Source: Thermaurantiacus tibetensis
GTDB taxonomy: Bacteria; Pseudomonadota; Alphaproteobacteria; Sphingomonadales; Sphingomonadaceae
Assembly (NCBI RefSeq): GCF_015354055.1
Contig: NZ_JACHTM010000002.1
Span: 620,001 to 684,000, forward strand
DNA length: 64,000 nucleotides
Reading direction: 5' to 3'
The position numbers were made by a program, and so were the translations under genes. The notes below the pieces were generated by a model. That model saw only the letters and a program-made list of their open reading frames with translations. It did no database searches and was not told where the DNA came from. Position 1 is the stretch's first letter. Each line of letters opens with the position of its first letter. Positions 46,914 through 57,240 of the stretch are shown piece by piece.

Positions 46914-47518
46914 CTGCCCCAGGCCGAAAGCAGCTTCGCGAACGCGTCCGCCCGGTGGCTGATCCGGTGCTTCAGGCCCGGGTCCATCTCGCCGAAGGTT
47001 GCGTCCTGGCCGTCGGGCACGAACATGGGGTCGTAGCCGAAGCCGCGCTCCCCACGCGGAGGCCACACGAGCCGGCCTCGCACCTCTCCTTCGAATACCG
47101 CCTCGCGCCCGTCCGGCCAGGCGAGCGCCAGCGCACAGACGAAGCGCGCATCGCGCGGCGCGTCGGGCCCCAGCGCCGCGAGCCGCTCCTCCACCTTGCG
47201 CATCGCCATGTCCCAGTCGCGGCCCTCCCCTGTCTCGGCCCAGTCGGCCGTGCGCACGCCGGGCTCGCCGCCGAGCGCGTCGACGCAGAGGCCCGAGTCG
47301 TCGGCGAGTGCCGGCAGGCCGGCCGCGCGCGCGGCCGCCCGAGCCTTGACCAGCGCGTTGCCGGCAAAGCTCGTCTCCGTCTCCTCCGGCGCGGGAAGGC
47401 CGAGCGCGCCGGCCCCCACGCAGGCAATGCCGAGCGGGGCCACGAGCGCCTCGATCTCGCCGAGCTTGCCGGGGTTGTGGGTGGCCACCACCAGCCGTTC
47501 CGGGCGTGGCAGGCTCAC
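46910..47518 (-). CDS. rdgB: dITP/XTP pyrophosphatase
   Basis: House-cleaning Ham1-family NTPase removing dITP, XTP and ITP; 202 residues. It shows [54 protein letters not shown] and [12 protein letters not shown], with the metal-binding Asp in ADDSG. The start is GTG at 47518 overlapping the rph stop (GTGA). The rph-rdgB-hemW order is standard for alphaproteobacteria. Confidence 0.95.
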   Translation of the reverse strand: MSLPRPERLVVATHNPGKLGEIEALVAPLGIACVGAGALGLPAPEETETSFAGNALVKARAAARAAGLPALADDSGLCVDALGGEPGVRTADWAETGEGRDWDMAMRKVEERLAALGPDAPRDARFVCALALAWPDGREAVFEGEVRGRLVWPPRGERGFGYDPMFVPDGQDATFGEMDPGLKHRISHRADAFAKLLSAWGR

Positions 47519-48231
47519 CGCCCCACTGCCTTCCGCTGGTGGGCGAAGATCTCCGCGCAGCCGATGCGGGCAAGGCGGAGGAGACGGAGGAGCGTCTCCT
47601 CGTCGAACGGGTCCTTTTCGGCGGTCGCCTGCACTTCGACCACGCGGTCATCCGAGGTCAGCACAAAGTTGCCGTCGGTCATGGCGGCAGAGTCCTCGGC
47701 ATAGTCGAGGTCGAGCACCGGTGTGCCCTCGAACACCCCGCAGGAGACGGCCGCCACCGCCCGTGGCAGCGGATCTTGCGCGAAGGGGGTCTGGCCGTGG
47801 ATCCGGTCGAGCGCGAGGCGAAGCGCCACCCAGGCGCCCGAGATGGCAGCCGTGCGCGTGCCGCCGTCGGCCTGGAGCACGTCGCAGTCGAGCGTCACCT
47901 GCCGCTCGCCGAGCGCCGCAAGGTCGGTCACCGCACGCAGCGACCGGCCGATGAGGCGCTGGATCTCCTGCGTCCGGCCCGACTGCTTCCCCCGCGCGGC
48001 CTCGCGCTCGCCGCGCGTGTGGGTCGCGCGCGGGAGCATCCCGTATTCGGCCGTCACCCAGCCCTCGCCGCGGCCGCGCAGCCACGGCGGAACCCGCTCC
48101 TCGACCGAGGCCGTCACCAGCACGTGGGTCATGCCGAACTTGACAAGGGCCGAGCCCTCGGCGTGGGGGTTGACATGGGGGATGATCTCGACGGGGCGCA
48201 TCATGTCGGGCGCACGGCCGGAAGGGCGCAT
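47515..48231 (-). CDS. rph: Ribonuclease PH
   Basis: Phosphorolytic 3'-5' exoribonuclease that trims tRNA 3' ends; 238 residues. It starts [16 protein letters not shown] and carries [20 protein letters not shown], the catalytic region [20 protein letters not shown] and [20 protein letters not shown] at 48231 is the family start; the open frame upstream overlaps hrcA. It is divergent from hrcA over 112 nt, in which no CIRCE element was found. Confidence 0.95.
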   Translation of the reverse strand: MRPSGRAPDMMRPVEIIPHVNPHAEGSALVKFGMTHVLVTASVEERVPPWLRGRGEGWVTAEYGMLPRATHTRGEREAARGKQSGRTQEIQRLIGRSLRAVTDLAALGERQVTLDCDVLQADGGTRTAAISGAWVALRLALDRIHGQTPFAQDPLPRAVAAVSCGVFEGTPVLDLDYAEDSAAMTDGNFVLTSDDRVVEVQATAEKDPFDEETLLRLLRLARIGCAEIFAHQRKAVGR

Positions 48232-48343
48232 GGGCGGCTCTCTTGCAGGTTGCAGGCGCTGGCGCCCTAGCGTGCCGGGTGCAGTGCGTCCAACCGGGGC
48301 GCGGTTGAGACGGCGCAGGGGATGACCTACATCCGCGTCTGCC

Positions 48344-49414
48344 ATGAAGGCTGCACCGTCTCGCGCCGCGGACCCGAAGGCGGGCACGCTCGGCGACCTC
48401 TCCGAGCGGGCGCGCGCCATCTTCCGCGACATCGTCGAAGCCTATCTCGCAACCGGCGAGCCCGTGGGCTCGCGCACGCTCGCGCGCCACGGCGGCCTCA
48501 ACCTCTCCGCCGCCTCCATCCGCAACGTCATGCAGGACCTCGAGGAGCTGGGCCTGCTGGCCGCCCCCCACACCTCTGCCGGGCGGATGCCGACCGAACG
48601 GGGCCTGCGCCTGTTCGTCGATGCCATGATGCAGGTCTCGGAGCCTTCGCCCGAGGAGACGGCGGCGATCGAGGCCGAGGCCCGCGCCAGCGGCGCAAGC
48701 CTCGAGGATGTGCTGGCCCGCACCACGAGCGCGCTCTCCGGCCTTGCCCAGTGCGCCGCCGTGGTCGTGGCGCCGAAGGCCGATGCCGTCATCCGCCAGC
48801 TGAACCTCGTACCCCTGGCTCCGGGCCGCATCCTCTCGGTCCTGGTCGGCGCGGACGGCACGGTCGAGAACCGCATCCTCGAGCTTGCCGAGCCACTGCC
48901 CGCGGCCGCCATCCAGCAGGCCGAGGCCTACATGAACGCGCGGCTTTCGGGCATGACGCTCGCGGATGCCGCCGCCCGGCTGAAGGCCGAGATCGCAAGC
49001 GGCCGTGCCGAGCTCGACCGGCTGACGGCGGGTCTCGTCGAGGAGGGCCTGGCCGCCTGGAGCCGGGACGCGAGCGGGCCGGTGCTCATCGTCCGCGGCC
49101 AGGCGCATCTCCTCGATTCGGCCGACGTCGACCGCGCCCGCCTTCTCCTCGAGGAGCTGGAGACGAAGGCGCAGCTCGCCCGCCTGCTTGACGAGGCGCG
49201 CGCGGCCGACGCGCTCAAGATCTTCATCGGCGCCGAGACGAAGCTGTTCGCCCTCTCGGGCTCTTCGGTGGTGGCCGCGCCCTACCGCAGCGCCGACGGG
49301 CGGGTGGTGGGCGTTGTCGGCGTGATCGGGCCCACCCGGTTGAACTATGCCCGGGTCGTGCCCATGGTCGATTTCACTGCCAGCCGGCTTTCCAGACTGA
49401 TGGGACAGGCATGA
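48344..49414 (+). CDS. hrcA: Heat-inducible transcription repressor HrcA
   Basis: Represses class I heat-shock genes through CIRCE operators; 356 residues. An N-terminal winged helix ([39 protein letters not shown]) is followed by a GAF-like domain ending [23 protein letters not shown] at 48344. It is coupled to grpE by ATGA. No CIRCE (TTAGCACTC-N9-GAGTGCTAA) is visible upstream of hrcA or dnaK. Confidence 0.95.
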   Translation: MKAAPSRAADPKAGTLGDLSERARAIFRDIVEAYLATGEPVGSRTLARHGGLNLSAASIRNVMQDLEELGLLAAPHTSAGRMPTERGLRLFVDAMMQVSEPSPEETAAIEAEARASGASLEDVLARTTSALSGLAQCAAVVVAPKADAVIRQLNLVPLAPGRILSVLVGADGTVENRILELAEPLPAAAIQQAEAYMNARLSGMTLADAAARLKAEIASGRAELDRLTAGLVEEGLAAWSRDASGPVLIVRGQAHLLDSADVDRARLLLEELETKAQLARLLDEARAADALKIFIGAETKLFALSGSSVVAAPYRSADGRVVGVVGVIGPTRLNYARVVPMVDFTASRLSRLMGQA

Positions 49415-49947
49415 CCGAAGAGACGACCGACGTTGCCGAAGAGCACCCGCTCGAGGAGCAGCTCCGGCTCGCCCGCGAGGAGATCGTGGCCCTGACTGCC
49501 GCGCGCGACTTCGAGCGCGACCAGGCGCTGCGCGCCATCGCCGAGGCGCAGAACACCCGCACCCGGCTCGAGCGCGAGAAGGCCGACGCGGTGGCCTACG
49601 CAGCCGCCGCCTTCGCCCGCGACATGCTGGTGGTGGCCGACAACCTCGAGCGCGCGCTCGCTGCCATGCCGAAGGAGCCTGACGAGACCCTGAAGCCGCT
49701 TCTGGCCGGCCTCGAGGCGACGCAGCGCGAGATGCTGCAGGTGTTCGAGCGCCACGGCATCCGCCGGGTGGAGGCCGTGGGCCGCCCGCTCGACCCCAAC
49801 CAGCACCAGGCCATGGTCGAGGTGGAAAGCGAGGCGGAACCCGGCACGGTGGTCGCCGAGCTCCAGGCGGGATGGCTGCTCAAGGACCGGCTGCTCCGCC
49901 CGGCGCTCGTCAGCGTCGCCAAGGCTGCCGACCCGGCCAAGGGCTGA
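49411..49947 (+). CDS. grpE: GrpE nucleotide exchange factor
   Basis: Exchange factor for DnaK, 178 residues. A charged N-terminal coiled coil (EEQLRLAREEIVALTAARDF onwards, about 15-80) leads to the conserved C-terminal beta domain with FERHGIRRVEAVGRPLDPNQ, HQAMVEVES and LQAGWLLKDRLLRPALVSVA. It overlaps hrcA (ATGA) and shares one base with the next start (TGATG). Confidence 0.95.
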   Translation: MTEETTDVAEEHPLEEQLRLAREEIVALTAARDFERDQALRAIAEAQNTRTRLEREKADAVAYAAAAFARDMLVVADNLERALAAMPKEPDETLKPLLAGLEATQREMLQVFERHGIRRVEAVGRPLDPNQHQAMVEVESEAEPGTVVAELQAGWLLKDRLLRPALVSVAKAADPAKG

Positions 49948-50270
49948 TGCTCGCCATCCTCGGCCACGCGCGAGCCGACCCCGAGTCGCTCCCGGCGCTT
50001 CGCCCAGCGCTTGCCGCCATGATGGCGGCCTCGCGCGCGGAGCCCGGGTGCCTGCACTACGCGCTTGCCATCGAGGACGAGGGCAGCGCCGGCCAGCCCG
50101 CCGTCATCGCCATCTCGGAATGCTGGGCCGATGCGGCCGCGCTCGAGGCGCACTTCAGGGCCCCGCACATGGCGGAGTTCACCCGCAGCGCGGGGGGCCT
50201 GCTCCGCGACCTCGAGGTCAGGCTCTATCGCATCGCGGAAGAACTGCCCTTCCCCTCGATTCCTGCCTGA
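49947..50270 (+). CDS. Antibiotic biosynthesis monooxygenase (YgiN-like) domain protein
   Basis: A 107-residue single ABM ferredoxin-like domain: AILGHARADPESLPALRPAL, SRAEPGCLHYALAIEDEG, ECWADAAALEAHFRAPHMAE. Relatives include quinol monooxygenase YgiN, usually dimers of about 100 residues. ATG overlaps the grpE stop by one base. The 3' end overlaps the convergent metallopeptidase-like gene by 46 nt. Confidence 0.82.
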   Translation: MLAILGHARADPESLPALRPALAAMMAASRAEPGCLHYALAIEDEGSAGQPAVIAISECWADAAALEAHFRAPHMAEFTRSAGGLLRDLEVRLYRIAEELPFPSIPA

Positions 50271-50788
50271 GCCCGGCCGGAGAGCGCCGAGGCGAAGGGC
50301 AGGAGCGCCTGGTAGGCGGCGAGCGGCGGCCGGCCCGGCAGCCGCCAGCCTGCGGCGAGGAGATAGGCCTCGCGCACGATTTCGGCCTGCTGTTCGATGC
50401 CGTAGGCGTGGAACGGCGGGCCCGGCGCCAGCGGCAGGTAGCGATAGCGGGCGAAGGGCAGCCGCCGCCATGGCAGGCGGATGCCCTGCTGGTGCTGCCA
50501 CACGTGGACGAGCTCGTGGACGAAATGGCCGCGCGCGGCGAGCGGCTCGGCGGCGAAATCCTCCGACCAGTCGGTGCCGTTCGGGTGGAACCAGACGTGG
50601 CCGTCGGGCGCCATTGCCACCCAGGCAGGCTGCCACATCCACCACTTGGCGCGGTGGAGCCGCACCGGGTCAGGAGCGAGCGCGTCGCCGAACACGTCGG
50701 CGGCGAGCCCCCGCTCGCCGGGAGTCAGCGCCCGGCTGCCGCCGGGCTCAGTGACCGGCGTGAGCTCCGGGCGCGCGGGCCTCGGCAC
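50225..50788 (-). CDS. Putative zinc metallopeptidase-like protein (annotated elsewhere as vgr-related)
   Basis: A 187-residue protein with the zinc-peptidase motif HELVH (His91, Glu92, His95) in HFVHELVHVWQHQQG. An aromatic-rich lead (AKWWMWQPAWVAMAPDGHVW) precedes it. Similar alphaproteobacterial proteins carry the label vgr-related, with no demonstrated role. No signal peptide is seen. GTG at 50788 is the only workable start, giving a 41-nt overlap with the copper chaperone gene; the true N-terminus is therefore uncertain. Confidence 0.65.
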   Translation of the reverse strand: MPRPARPELTPVTEPGGSRALTPGERGLAADVFGDALAPDPVRLHRAKWWMWQPAWVAMAPDGHVWFHPNGTDWSEDFAAEPLAARGHFVHELVHVWQHQQGIRLPWRRLPFARYRYLPLAPGPPFHAYGIEQQAEIVREAYLLAAGWRLPGRPPLAAYQALLPFASALSGRAQAGIEGKGSSSAMR

Positions 50789-51239
50789 TCACCGTCACTT
50801 CCGCACCGCTCGCGAACCGGAGCGTCACCGGCACGCGGTCTCCCGGCTTGAGGTTGGGCGCGAGGTCGAACAGCATCAGATGCGCGCCGCCCGGCGCGAA
50901 GCTCAGGCGCCCCGAGGCGGGCACCTCGAACCGCGGCTCGGCGCGCATGCGCATCACGCCGTCGACGTTCGTCATGGAGTGGAGCTCGATCCGGCCCGCG
51001 CGAGGCGACGATGCCCCCACGAGTGCCTCGCCGGGAGGGGCCGCCAGCTCGAGGTAGCCGGCAGCCGGGCGACCGGGCGCTGCCGGCAGCCGGATCCACG
51101 CCCCCGTCACGCGCGGCGCCGAAGCCTCGGCCCGCGCCGGGATCTCGAGCCCCGAGCCGCCGGCAATCGCGGCCACGAGCAGCATCGTCGAAACGGCGCA
51201 GGCCGCAAGGCCGAACCCGCGCACGACAGTCTTTCGCAT
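50748..51239 (-). CDS. PCuAC-type periplasmic copper chaperone
   Basis: A 163-residue exported protein delivering Cu(I), typically to cytochrome oxidase CuA. A signal peptide (MRKTVVRGFGLAACAVSTML...) precedes the DUF461 domain with ITGAWIR-like VTGAWIRLPAAPGRPAAGY. The Cu ligands His/Met are in ELHSMTNVDGVMRM and GGAHLMLFDL. AGGAG lies directly before a first ATG (51245) but 6 nt before a second (51239), so the second is taken. A His-rich end (AHAGH) follows. Confidence 0.85.
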   Translation of the reverse strand: MRKTVVRGFGLAACAVSTMLLVAAIAGGSGLEIPARAEASAPRVTGAWIRLPAAPGRPAAGYLELAAPPGEALVGASSPRAGRIELHSMTNVDGVMRMRAEPRFEVPASGRLSFAPGGAHLMLFDLAPNLKPGDRVPVTLRFASGAEVTVSAEARAPGAHAGH

Positions 51240-51339
51240 CGGCATCTCCTGACGTCGCCGCTCTAGGCTGCAACCCTCGCCTGTCGCAACCGCCAGAATG
51301 TCGCGAACGGGCCGCGTTGCCTGCAAGGCCTGCGGCCCA

Positions 51340-51367
51340 TTGATGCGGTCTCGCCCCCACCTATATC
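51340..51367 (+). promoter_or_regulatory. Candidate promoter of dnaK
   Basis: TTGATG (51340-51345) and TATATC (51362-51367) are separated by 16 nt, about 105 nt before the dnaK ATG. The CCTATAT text is also compatible with an alphaproteobacterial heat-shock (sigma-32) -10 element. Prediction only. Confidence 0.45.
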
Positions 51368-51374
51368 CCCGTCT

Positions 51375-51405
51375 GGCCGGCATGCCCGCCCGAAAGGCGG
51401 GGGCC
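51375..51405 (+). other. Hairpin in the dnaK 5' untranslated region
   Basis: CCCGCC-cgaaa-GGCGGG (51385-51390 with 51396-51401) forms a strong stem, with an outer GGCC/GGCC pair at 51375-51378 and 51402-51405. It lies just downstream of the candidate promoter and could shape dnaK mRNA stability or translation. Confidence 0.45.
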
Positions 51406-51471
51406 TTGAGACTGGATAACGACAACGGGCGGTCCCCTCTGGGTACGGTCCGGGAAAGGAAGGCAGAGGAC

Positions 51472-53376
<1,905 letters not shown>

Positions 53377-53416
53377 GGGCGTGACCGGGGCCCGGTCGTA
53401 CTGAGGGTTCGGCGCC

Positions 53417-54562
53417 GTGCAGGGTCAGATGGACTACTACGAGCTGCTCGAGGTGCCGCGCGGCGCCGACGAGGCCACGCTCAAGGCTGCCTACCGCCGG
53501 GCGGCGATGAAGTGGCATCCCGACCGCAACCCGGGCGACCGCGAGGCCGAGGCGCGGTTCAAGGCCGTGAACGAGGCGTGGGAGGTGCTGAAGGACCCCC
53601 AGAAGCGCGCTGCCTACGACCGCTTCGGTCACGCCGCCTTCAGGAACGGCGGCGAGGGCCCCTTCGGCGGAGCGGGGCCGTTCGGCAGCGCCGGTTTCGG
53701 CGGCATCGACGACATCTTCGAGACCGTCTTCGGAGACTTCTTCGGCCGGGGCCGCAGCGCTCGGCAGCCGCGCCGGGGCAATGACGTCCGCTACGATCTG
53801 GAGGTCAGCTTCGAGGAGGCCTTCCACGGCACCGAGGCCGAGATCGCCTTCGAGACGGCGGTGACCTGCGACGCCTGCGGCGGCTCGGGCGGGAAGCCGG
53901 GTGCCCGCGTGGTGGCCTGCCAGACCTGCGGCGGGCGTGGCCAGGTCCGCATGCAGAACGGCCTCTTCGTGGTGGAGCGCACCTGCCCTGCCTGCCATGG
54001 CGAGGGCGCCCAGCTCTCCGACCCCTGCGCCACCTGCGGAGGCGAGGGCAGGGTCGTCCGCCGAAAGACTCTCAAGGTCAAGGTTCCGCCCGGGGTCGAC
54101 GAGGGCACCCGCATCCGCCTTGCCCAGGAGGGCGAGGCCGGCCCTCGGGGCAGCCCGCCGGGGGACCTCTATATCTTCGTTCACATGAAGCCCCACCCCG
54201 TCTGGAAGCGGGACGGGACCACCCTCTTCGCCCAGGTGCCGTTGAGCTTCGTGACGGCGGCGCTCGGCGGCACGCTGACCATCCCCGGCCTCGACGGCCA
54301 GCCGGTCGAACTCCGGATCCCGGCCGGCACCCAGACCGGCCGCCAGTTCCGGGTGCGCGGCCGCGGCTTCCCGAGCCTCAACGGCAGCGGTCCAGGCGAC
54401 CTGGTGCTCCAGGTCGAGCTCGAGACGCCCACCAGGCTCACCCCCCGGCAGCGGGAACTGCTCGAGGAGTTCCGCTGCATCGAGGAAGGTGAGGCGAACT
54501 GCCCCAAGGCAAAGGGCTTCTGGGAACGCGTCAAGGACGCGTTCGACGGGCTGGCCGACTGA
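53417..54562 (+). CDS. dnaJ: Chaperone DnaJ (Hsp40)
   Basis: DnaK co-chaperone, 381 residues. J domain with HPD in KWHPDRNPGD (about 32-41), a Gly/Phe-rich linker (about 78-110), and four zinc repeats CDACGGSG, CQTCGGRG, CPACHGEG, CATCGGEG. The C-terminal substrate domains follow. Start is either GTG at 53417 or ATG at 53429 (MDYYELLEV); both keep the J domain whole. Confidence 0.95.
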   Translation: MQGQMDYYELLEVPRGADEATLKAAYRRAAMKWHPDRNPGDREAEARFKAVNEAWEVLKDPQKRAAYDRFGHAAFRNGGEGPFGGAGPFGSAGFGGIDDIFETVFGDFFGRGRSARQPRRGNDVRYDLEVSFEEAFHGTEAEIAFETAVTCDACGGSGGKPGARVVACQTCGGRGQVRMQNGLFVVERTCPACHGEGAQLSDPCATCGGEGRVVRRKTLKVKVPPGVDEGTRIRLAQEGEAGPRGSPPGDLYIFVHMKPHPVWKRDGTTLFAQVPLSFVTAALGGTLTIPGLDGQPVELRIPAGTQTGRQFRVRGRGFPSLNGSGPGDLVLQVELETPTRLTPRQRELLEEFRCIEEGEANCPKAKGFWERVKDAFDGLAD

Positions 54563-54576
54563 GCCCGCCCCCGTCC

Positions 54577-55110
54577 GTGACGGCTCCCCGCCCGGAACCG
54601 CGCTGGCAGGTCATGGTCGAGCGCGCGCTCTTCGCGGCGCGCTGGCTTGTCGTGCCCTTCTACGCGGCGCTGCTCCTCGCGCTTCTCATGCTGTTCGTCG
54701 TCTTCGCCCGCACGCTTCTCGCCTACCTGCCGAAGCTCCTTGCCCTCGACGTCGACACCGTCATCCTGGCGACGCTCGCCCTTATCGACATCGCGCTCGT
54801 CGCGAACCTTGTCGTCATCGTGGTGCTGGCCTCCTACGAGATGATGGTCTCGCGGATCGACACCGATGCCGAGCGGCCGGGCTGGATGGGCGCGCTGGGC
54901 TTCGGCGACGTGAAGCTGAAGCTCTTCAGCTCGATCGTCGCCATCTCCGGCATCCAGCTGCTCAAGCTCTTCATGGGGCTCGACGGGCCCAACCCGCCGG
55001 CCGAGACCACGCTGTTCTGGCTGGTCGTGGTCCACGTCACCTTCGTGGTCTCCACCCTGCTCTCAGCGCTCTCGGAGTGGATCTCCTCCCAGGCCAAGGG
55101 GCGGAAGTGA
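54577..55110 (+). CDS. UPF0114 (YqhA-like) membrane protein
   Basis: A 177-residue inner-membrane protein of unknown function. It has the family core VERALFAARWLVVPFYAALL, then three further hydrophobic segments (about 62-88, 115-128, 142-165), and the text DVKLKLFSSIVAISGIQLLK. GTG at 54577 is used; an ATG twelve codons later is possible. It lies 14 nt behind dnaJ and directly upstream of the parS-like palindrome. Confidence 0.85.
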   Translation: MTAPRPEPRWQVMVERALFAARWLVVPFYAALLLALLMLFVVFARTLLAYLPKLLALDVDTVILATLALIDIALVANLVVIVVLASYEMMVSRIDTDAERPGWMGALGFGDVKLKLFSSIVAISGIQLLKLFMGLDGPNPPAETTLFWLVVVHVTFVVSTLLSALSEWISSQAKGRK

Positions 55111-55122
55111 CCCCACAGGAAC

Positions 55123-55140
55123 ATGTTCCACGTGGAACAT
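55123..55140. promoter_or_regulatory. parS-type centromere site (perfect 18-bp palindrome)
   Basis: ATGTTCCACGTGGAACAT is a perfect palindrome whose inner 16 bp (55124-55139, TGTTCCACGTGGAACA) match the ParB-binding parS consensus TGTTNCACGTGNAACA. It lies in the 52-nt gap between two convergent genes, outside coding sequence. A second palindrome, GGAACATGTTCC (55118-55129), overlaps it. parS sites cluster near oriC and nucleate ParB for chromosome segregation. Confidence 0.85.
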
Positions 55141-55162
55141 TGCCTGCCGCGCGGGCGCGCCC

Positions 55163-55957
55163 TCAGAGGAAGCGGGCGACCACCTCGCGGTAGGAGCGGG
55201 AAACCTTGACCGTGGCACCCGAGGCGAGCGTCAGGAAGCACTCGCCGTTGGTGTGCGGCTTCACCTGCCGGACATTGTCGAGGTTGACGATGGTCGAGCG
55301 GTGGACGCGCTGGAACTTCCGGGGATCAAGCCGGCGCTCGAGATCCTTCATTGTCTCGCGCAGCACCAGCGTTCGGTCAGCCGTCGTCAGGCACATGTAG
55401 TCGCCGGCGGCGTCGATGCGCTCGATCGAGTCGACCTCCACCCGGAAGATCTGGCCCTGGTCGCGGACGTTGATGACCCGCTCGTAGCGATCGGACGGCG
55501 GGTCGGCGGGAAGCTCGAGCGAGGCGACTGCCTCCGGGTCCACCTCGGCAAGGCGCGCGGCGAGGCGCTCGGCTTCCTCGCGGAGGCGCTTCTCGGCAAG
55601 CCGGGCGCGGACGCGGTCAAGCGACTGGGCAAGCCGATCCTCCTCGACCGGCTTCAGGAGATAGTCGACCGCCTCCGCCTCGAATGCGCGGATGGCGTGG
55701 TCGGAATAGGCGGTCACGAAGATGACGAGCGGGGGTGCGACGTCGGCGAGTGCGGAGACGACCGCGAAGCCGTCGAAGCTCGGCATCTGGATGTCGAGGA
55801 AGACGAGGTCGGGGCGCTCGGTGCGGATGGTGCGGATGGCCTCGCGGCCGTTCATGGCCTCGCCGACGATTTCGATGTCGGGGTGGGCGGCAAGCCGGTG
55901 GCGGAGACCCCGGATGGCGAGCGCCTCGTCATCGACGAGAAGGGTGCGGATGGGCAT
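55163..55957 (-). CDS. LytTR family response regulator
   Basis: A 264-residue regulator: receiver domain with acidic pocket (VDDE), phospho-acceptor Asp55 (LVFLDIQMPSFDG) and KPV; a linker; and a C-terminal LytTR DNA-binding domain (about 165-262) with FQRVHRSTIVNLDNVRQV. ATG shares one base with the kinase stop (TGATG), so the pair is coupled. Targets are unknown. It terminates 22 nt from the parS-type palindrome. Confidence 0.9.
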   Translation of the reverse strand: MPIRTLLVDDEALAIRGLRHRLAAHPDIEIVGEAMNGREAIRTIRTERPDLVFLDIQMPSFDGFAVVSALADVAPPLVIFVTAYSDHAIRAFEAEAVDYLLKPVEEDRLAQSLDRVRARLAEKRLREEAERLAARLAEVDPEAVASLELPADPPSDRYERVINVRDQGQIFRVEVDSIERIDAAGDYMCLTTADRTLVLRETMKDLERRLDPRKFQRVHRSTIVNLDNVRQVKPHTNGECFLTLASGATVKVSRSYREVVARFL

Positions 55958-57198
55958 CAGGCGACCTCTTTCGGTTCATGGCCCGCAGCAAGAAGCGGGG
56001 CCGGCGCCGCCGGGCGACGCGTGGCAAGCCCGAGCGCCGCCTCGGCGCGGTGGGCCGGCCCGGACGGCTCCTCGCGGGCCGTCTGGAAGGGAAGATCGAT
56101 GGTGACGCGAAGCCCGGGCCCGCCGCCCTCCCCGCGGGCCTGGCGGGCCTGGACGGCCTCGGGTGCCAGCGCCGGGGACAGCTCGAAGCGGTGGTCGGCG
56201 CCATAGGCCTGGAGGAGCCGCTCGCGAATGTTGTCGAGGCCGAGACCGGTTCCCTCGCTCGAGGGGCCGGGGCCGCCGGGGCCGATGCCGGGGCCGGTGT
56301 CGGCGACCTCGACGAGAAGCCGGCCGCGCTCGGCATGCGCCGAGACCAGGATGTCGGCCCCCTCCTCCTGCGGCGTCACCGCGTATTTCACCGCGTTCTC
56401 GACAAGGGGCTGGAGGAGGAGCGAGGGCAGCCGCGCGGGGGCCGCCTCGGGCGCGATGTCGAAGGCGACGCGCAGCCGCTCGCCGAAGCGGATCTTCTCG
56501 ATGTCGAGGTAGAGCTTCAGCGCTTCCACTTCCTGGGCGACGGTCGCGAGGCCCTCGCGGTCGCCGACAAGCGTGTAGCGCAGGAAGGAGGAGAGACGGG
56601 AGAGCATGGCGTTCGCCTTCTCGGTGTCGCCGAGGAGCACGAGGGTCGAGATGGAGTTCAGGGTGTTGAAGAGGAAGTGGGGGTTCAGCTGGTAGCGCAG
56701 CATCTCAAGCTGGGCCCGGCTTGCCTGCCCCTCGAGGCGGGCAAAGCGCTCGGCCTGCTCGTCCAGCATGAGATAGTAGTTGATGCCGTAGTAGAGAGCG
56801 GTCCACGCGCCGAGGACGGCAAGCGTGAGCAGGATCGCGCCCATGAACTCGATGCCCTTCGGCCGCCAGTCGGGGCGGTAGAAGGTTGCGTGGGCCCAGA
56901 CCTCGATCGTCGAGAAGAGCACGGCGCCGGTGCCGAGGATAAGGATGGTGAGGCTCCACACCCAGACCGGGCGCATGCGGATGATCCGCCGGTAGGCGGA
57001 CGCCATGAGGAGGGTGATGGAGAAGCCGGTGACGGTGACGAGGATGGCGGGCAGGATGAAGGCCACGCCCATGGCGTTGGCGAGACCGCCCAGCGTGCGG
57101 AGCAGGAAGTAGCCGGTCCAGCCGCCGATCTGGAGAGTCCAGAAAGCCCGGTTGCGGTCGGCGAAGAAGCCGCGGCGGTCGAGCGGGAGCGTCGCCAT
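55957..57198 (-). CDS. LytS-type sensor histidine kinase (His_kinase family)
   Basis: A 413-residue membrane kinase of the LytS/YehU class. Four hydrophobic segments occupy about 20-150 (for example VAFILPAILVTVTGFSITLL). The phospho-acceptor motif is LRYQLNPHFLFNTLNSISTL, and the ATPase domain has ENAVKYA and GTGLGLDNIRERL. ATG at 57198 gives MATLPLDRRGFFADRNRAFW; an ATA-region extension is not needed. No sensor ligand can be named. It lies between holA and its response-regulator partner. Confidence 0.9.
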   Translation of the reverse strand: MATLPLDRRGFFADRNRAFWTLQIGGWTGYFLLRTLGGLANAMGVAFILPAILVTVTGFSITLLMASAYRRIIRMRPVWVWSLTILILGTGAVLFSTIEVWAHATFYRPDWRPKGIEFMGAILLTLAVLGAWTALYYGINYYLMLDEQAERFARLEGQASRAQLEMLRYQLNPHFLFNTLNSISTLVLLGDTEKANAMLSRLSSFLRYTLVGDREGLATVAQEVEALKLYLDIEKIRFGERLRVAFDIAPEAAPARLPSLLLQPLVENAVKYAVTPQEEGADILVSAHAERGRLLVEVADTGPGIGPGGPGPSSEGTGLGLDNIRERLLQAYGADHRFELSPALAPEAVQARQARGEGGGPGLRVTIDLPFQTAREEPSGPAHRAEAALGLATRRPAAPAPLLAAGHEPKEVA

Positions 57199-57240
57199 GC
57201 ACGCCCAAGGTAGGCGGCGGATGGCCAAAGGCCAAGGGTC

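Noticed and set aside
45543-47651. A 702-residue fusion of an upstream domain with HemW
   Set aside because: The extra N-terminal part is the shadow of rdgB in another frame; ATG at 46913 coupled to the rdgB stop is the natural start.
48232-48343. CIRCE operator between rph and hrcA
   Set aside because: No TTAGCACTC or GAGTGCTAA half-site is present; only short GC inverted repeats.
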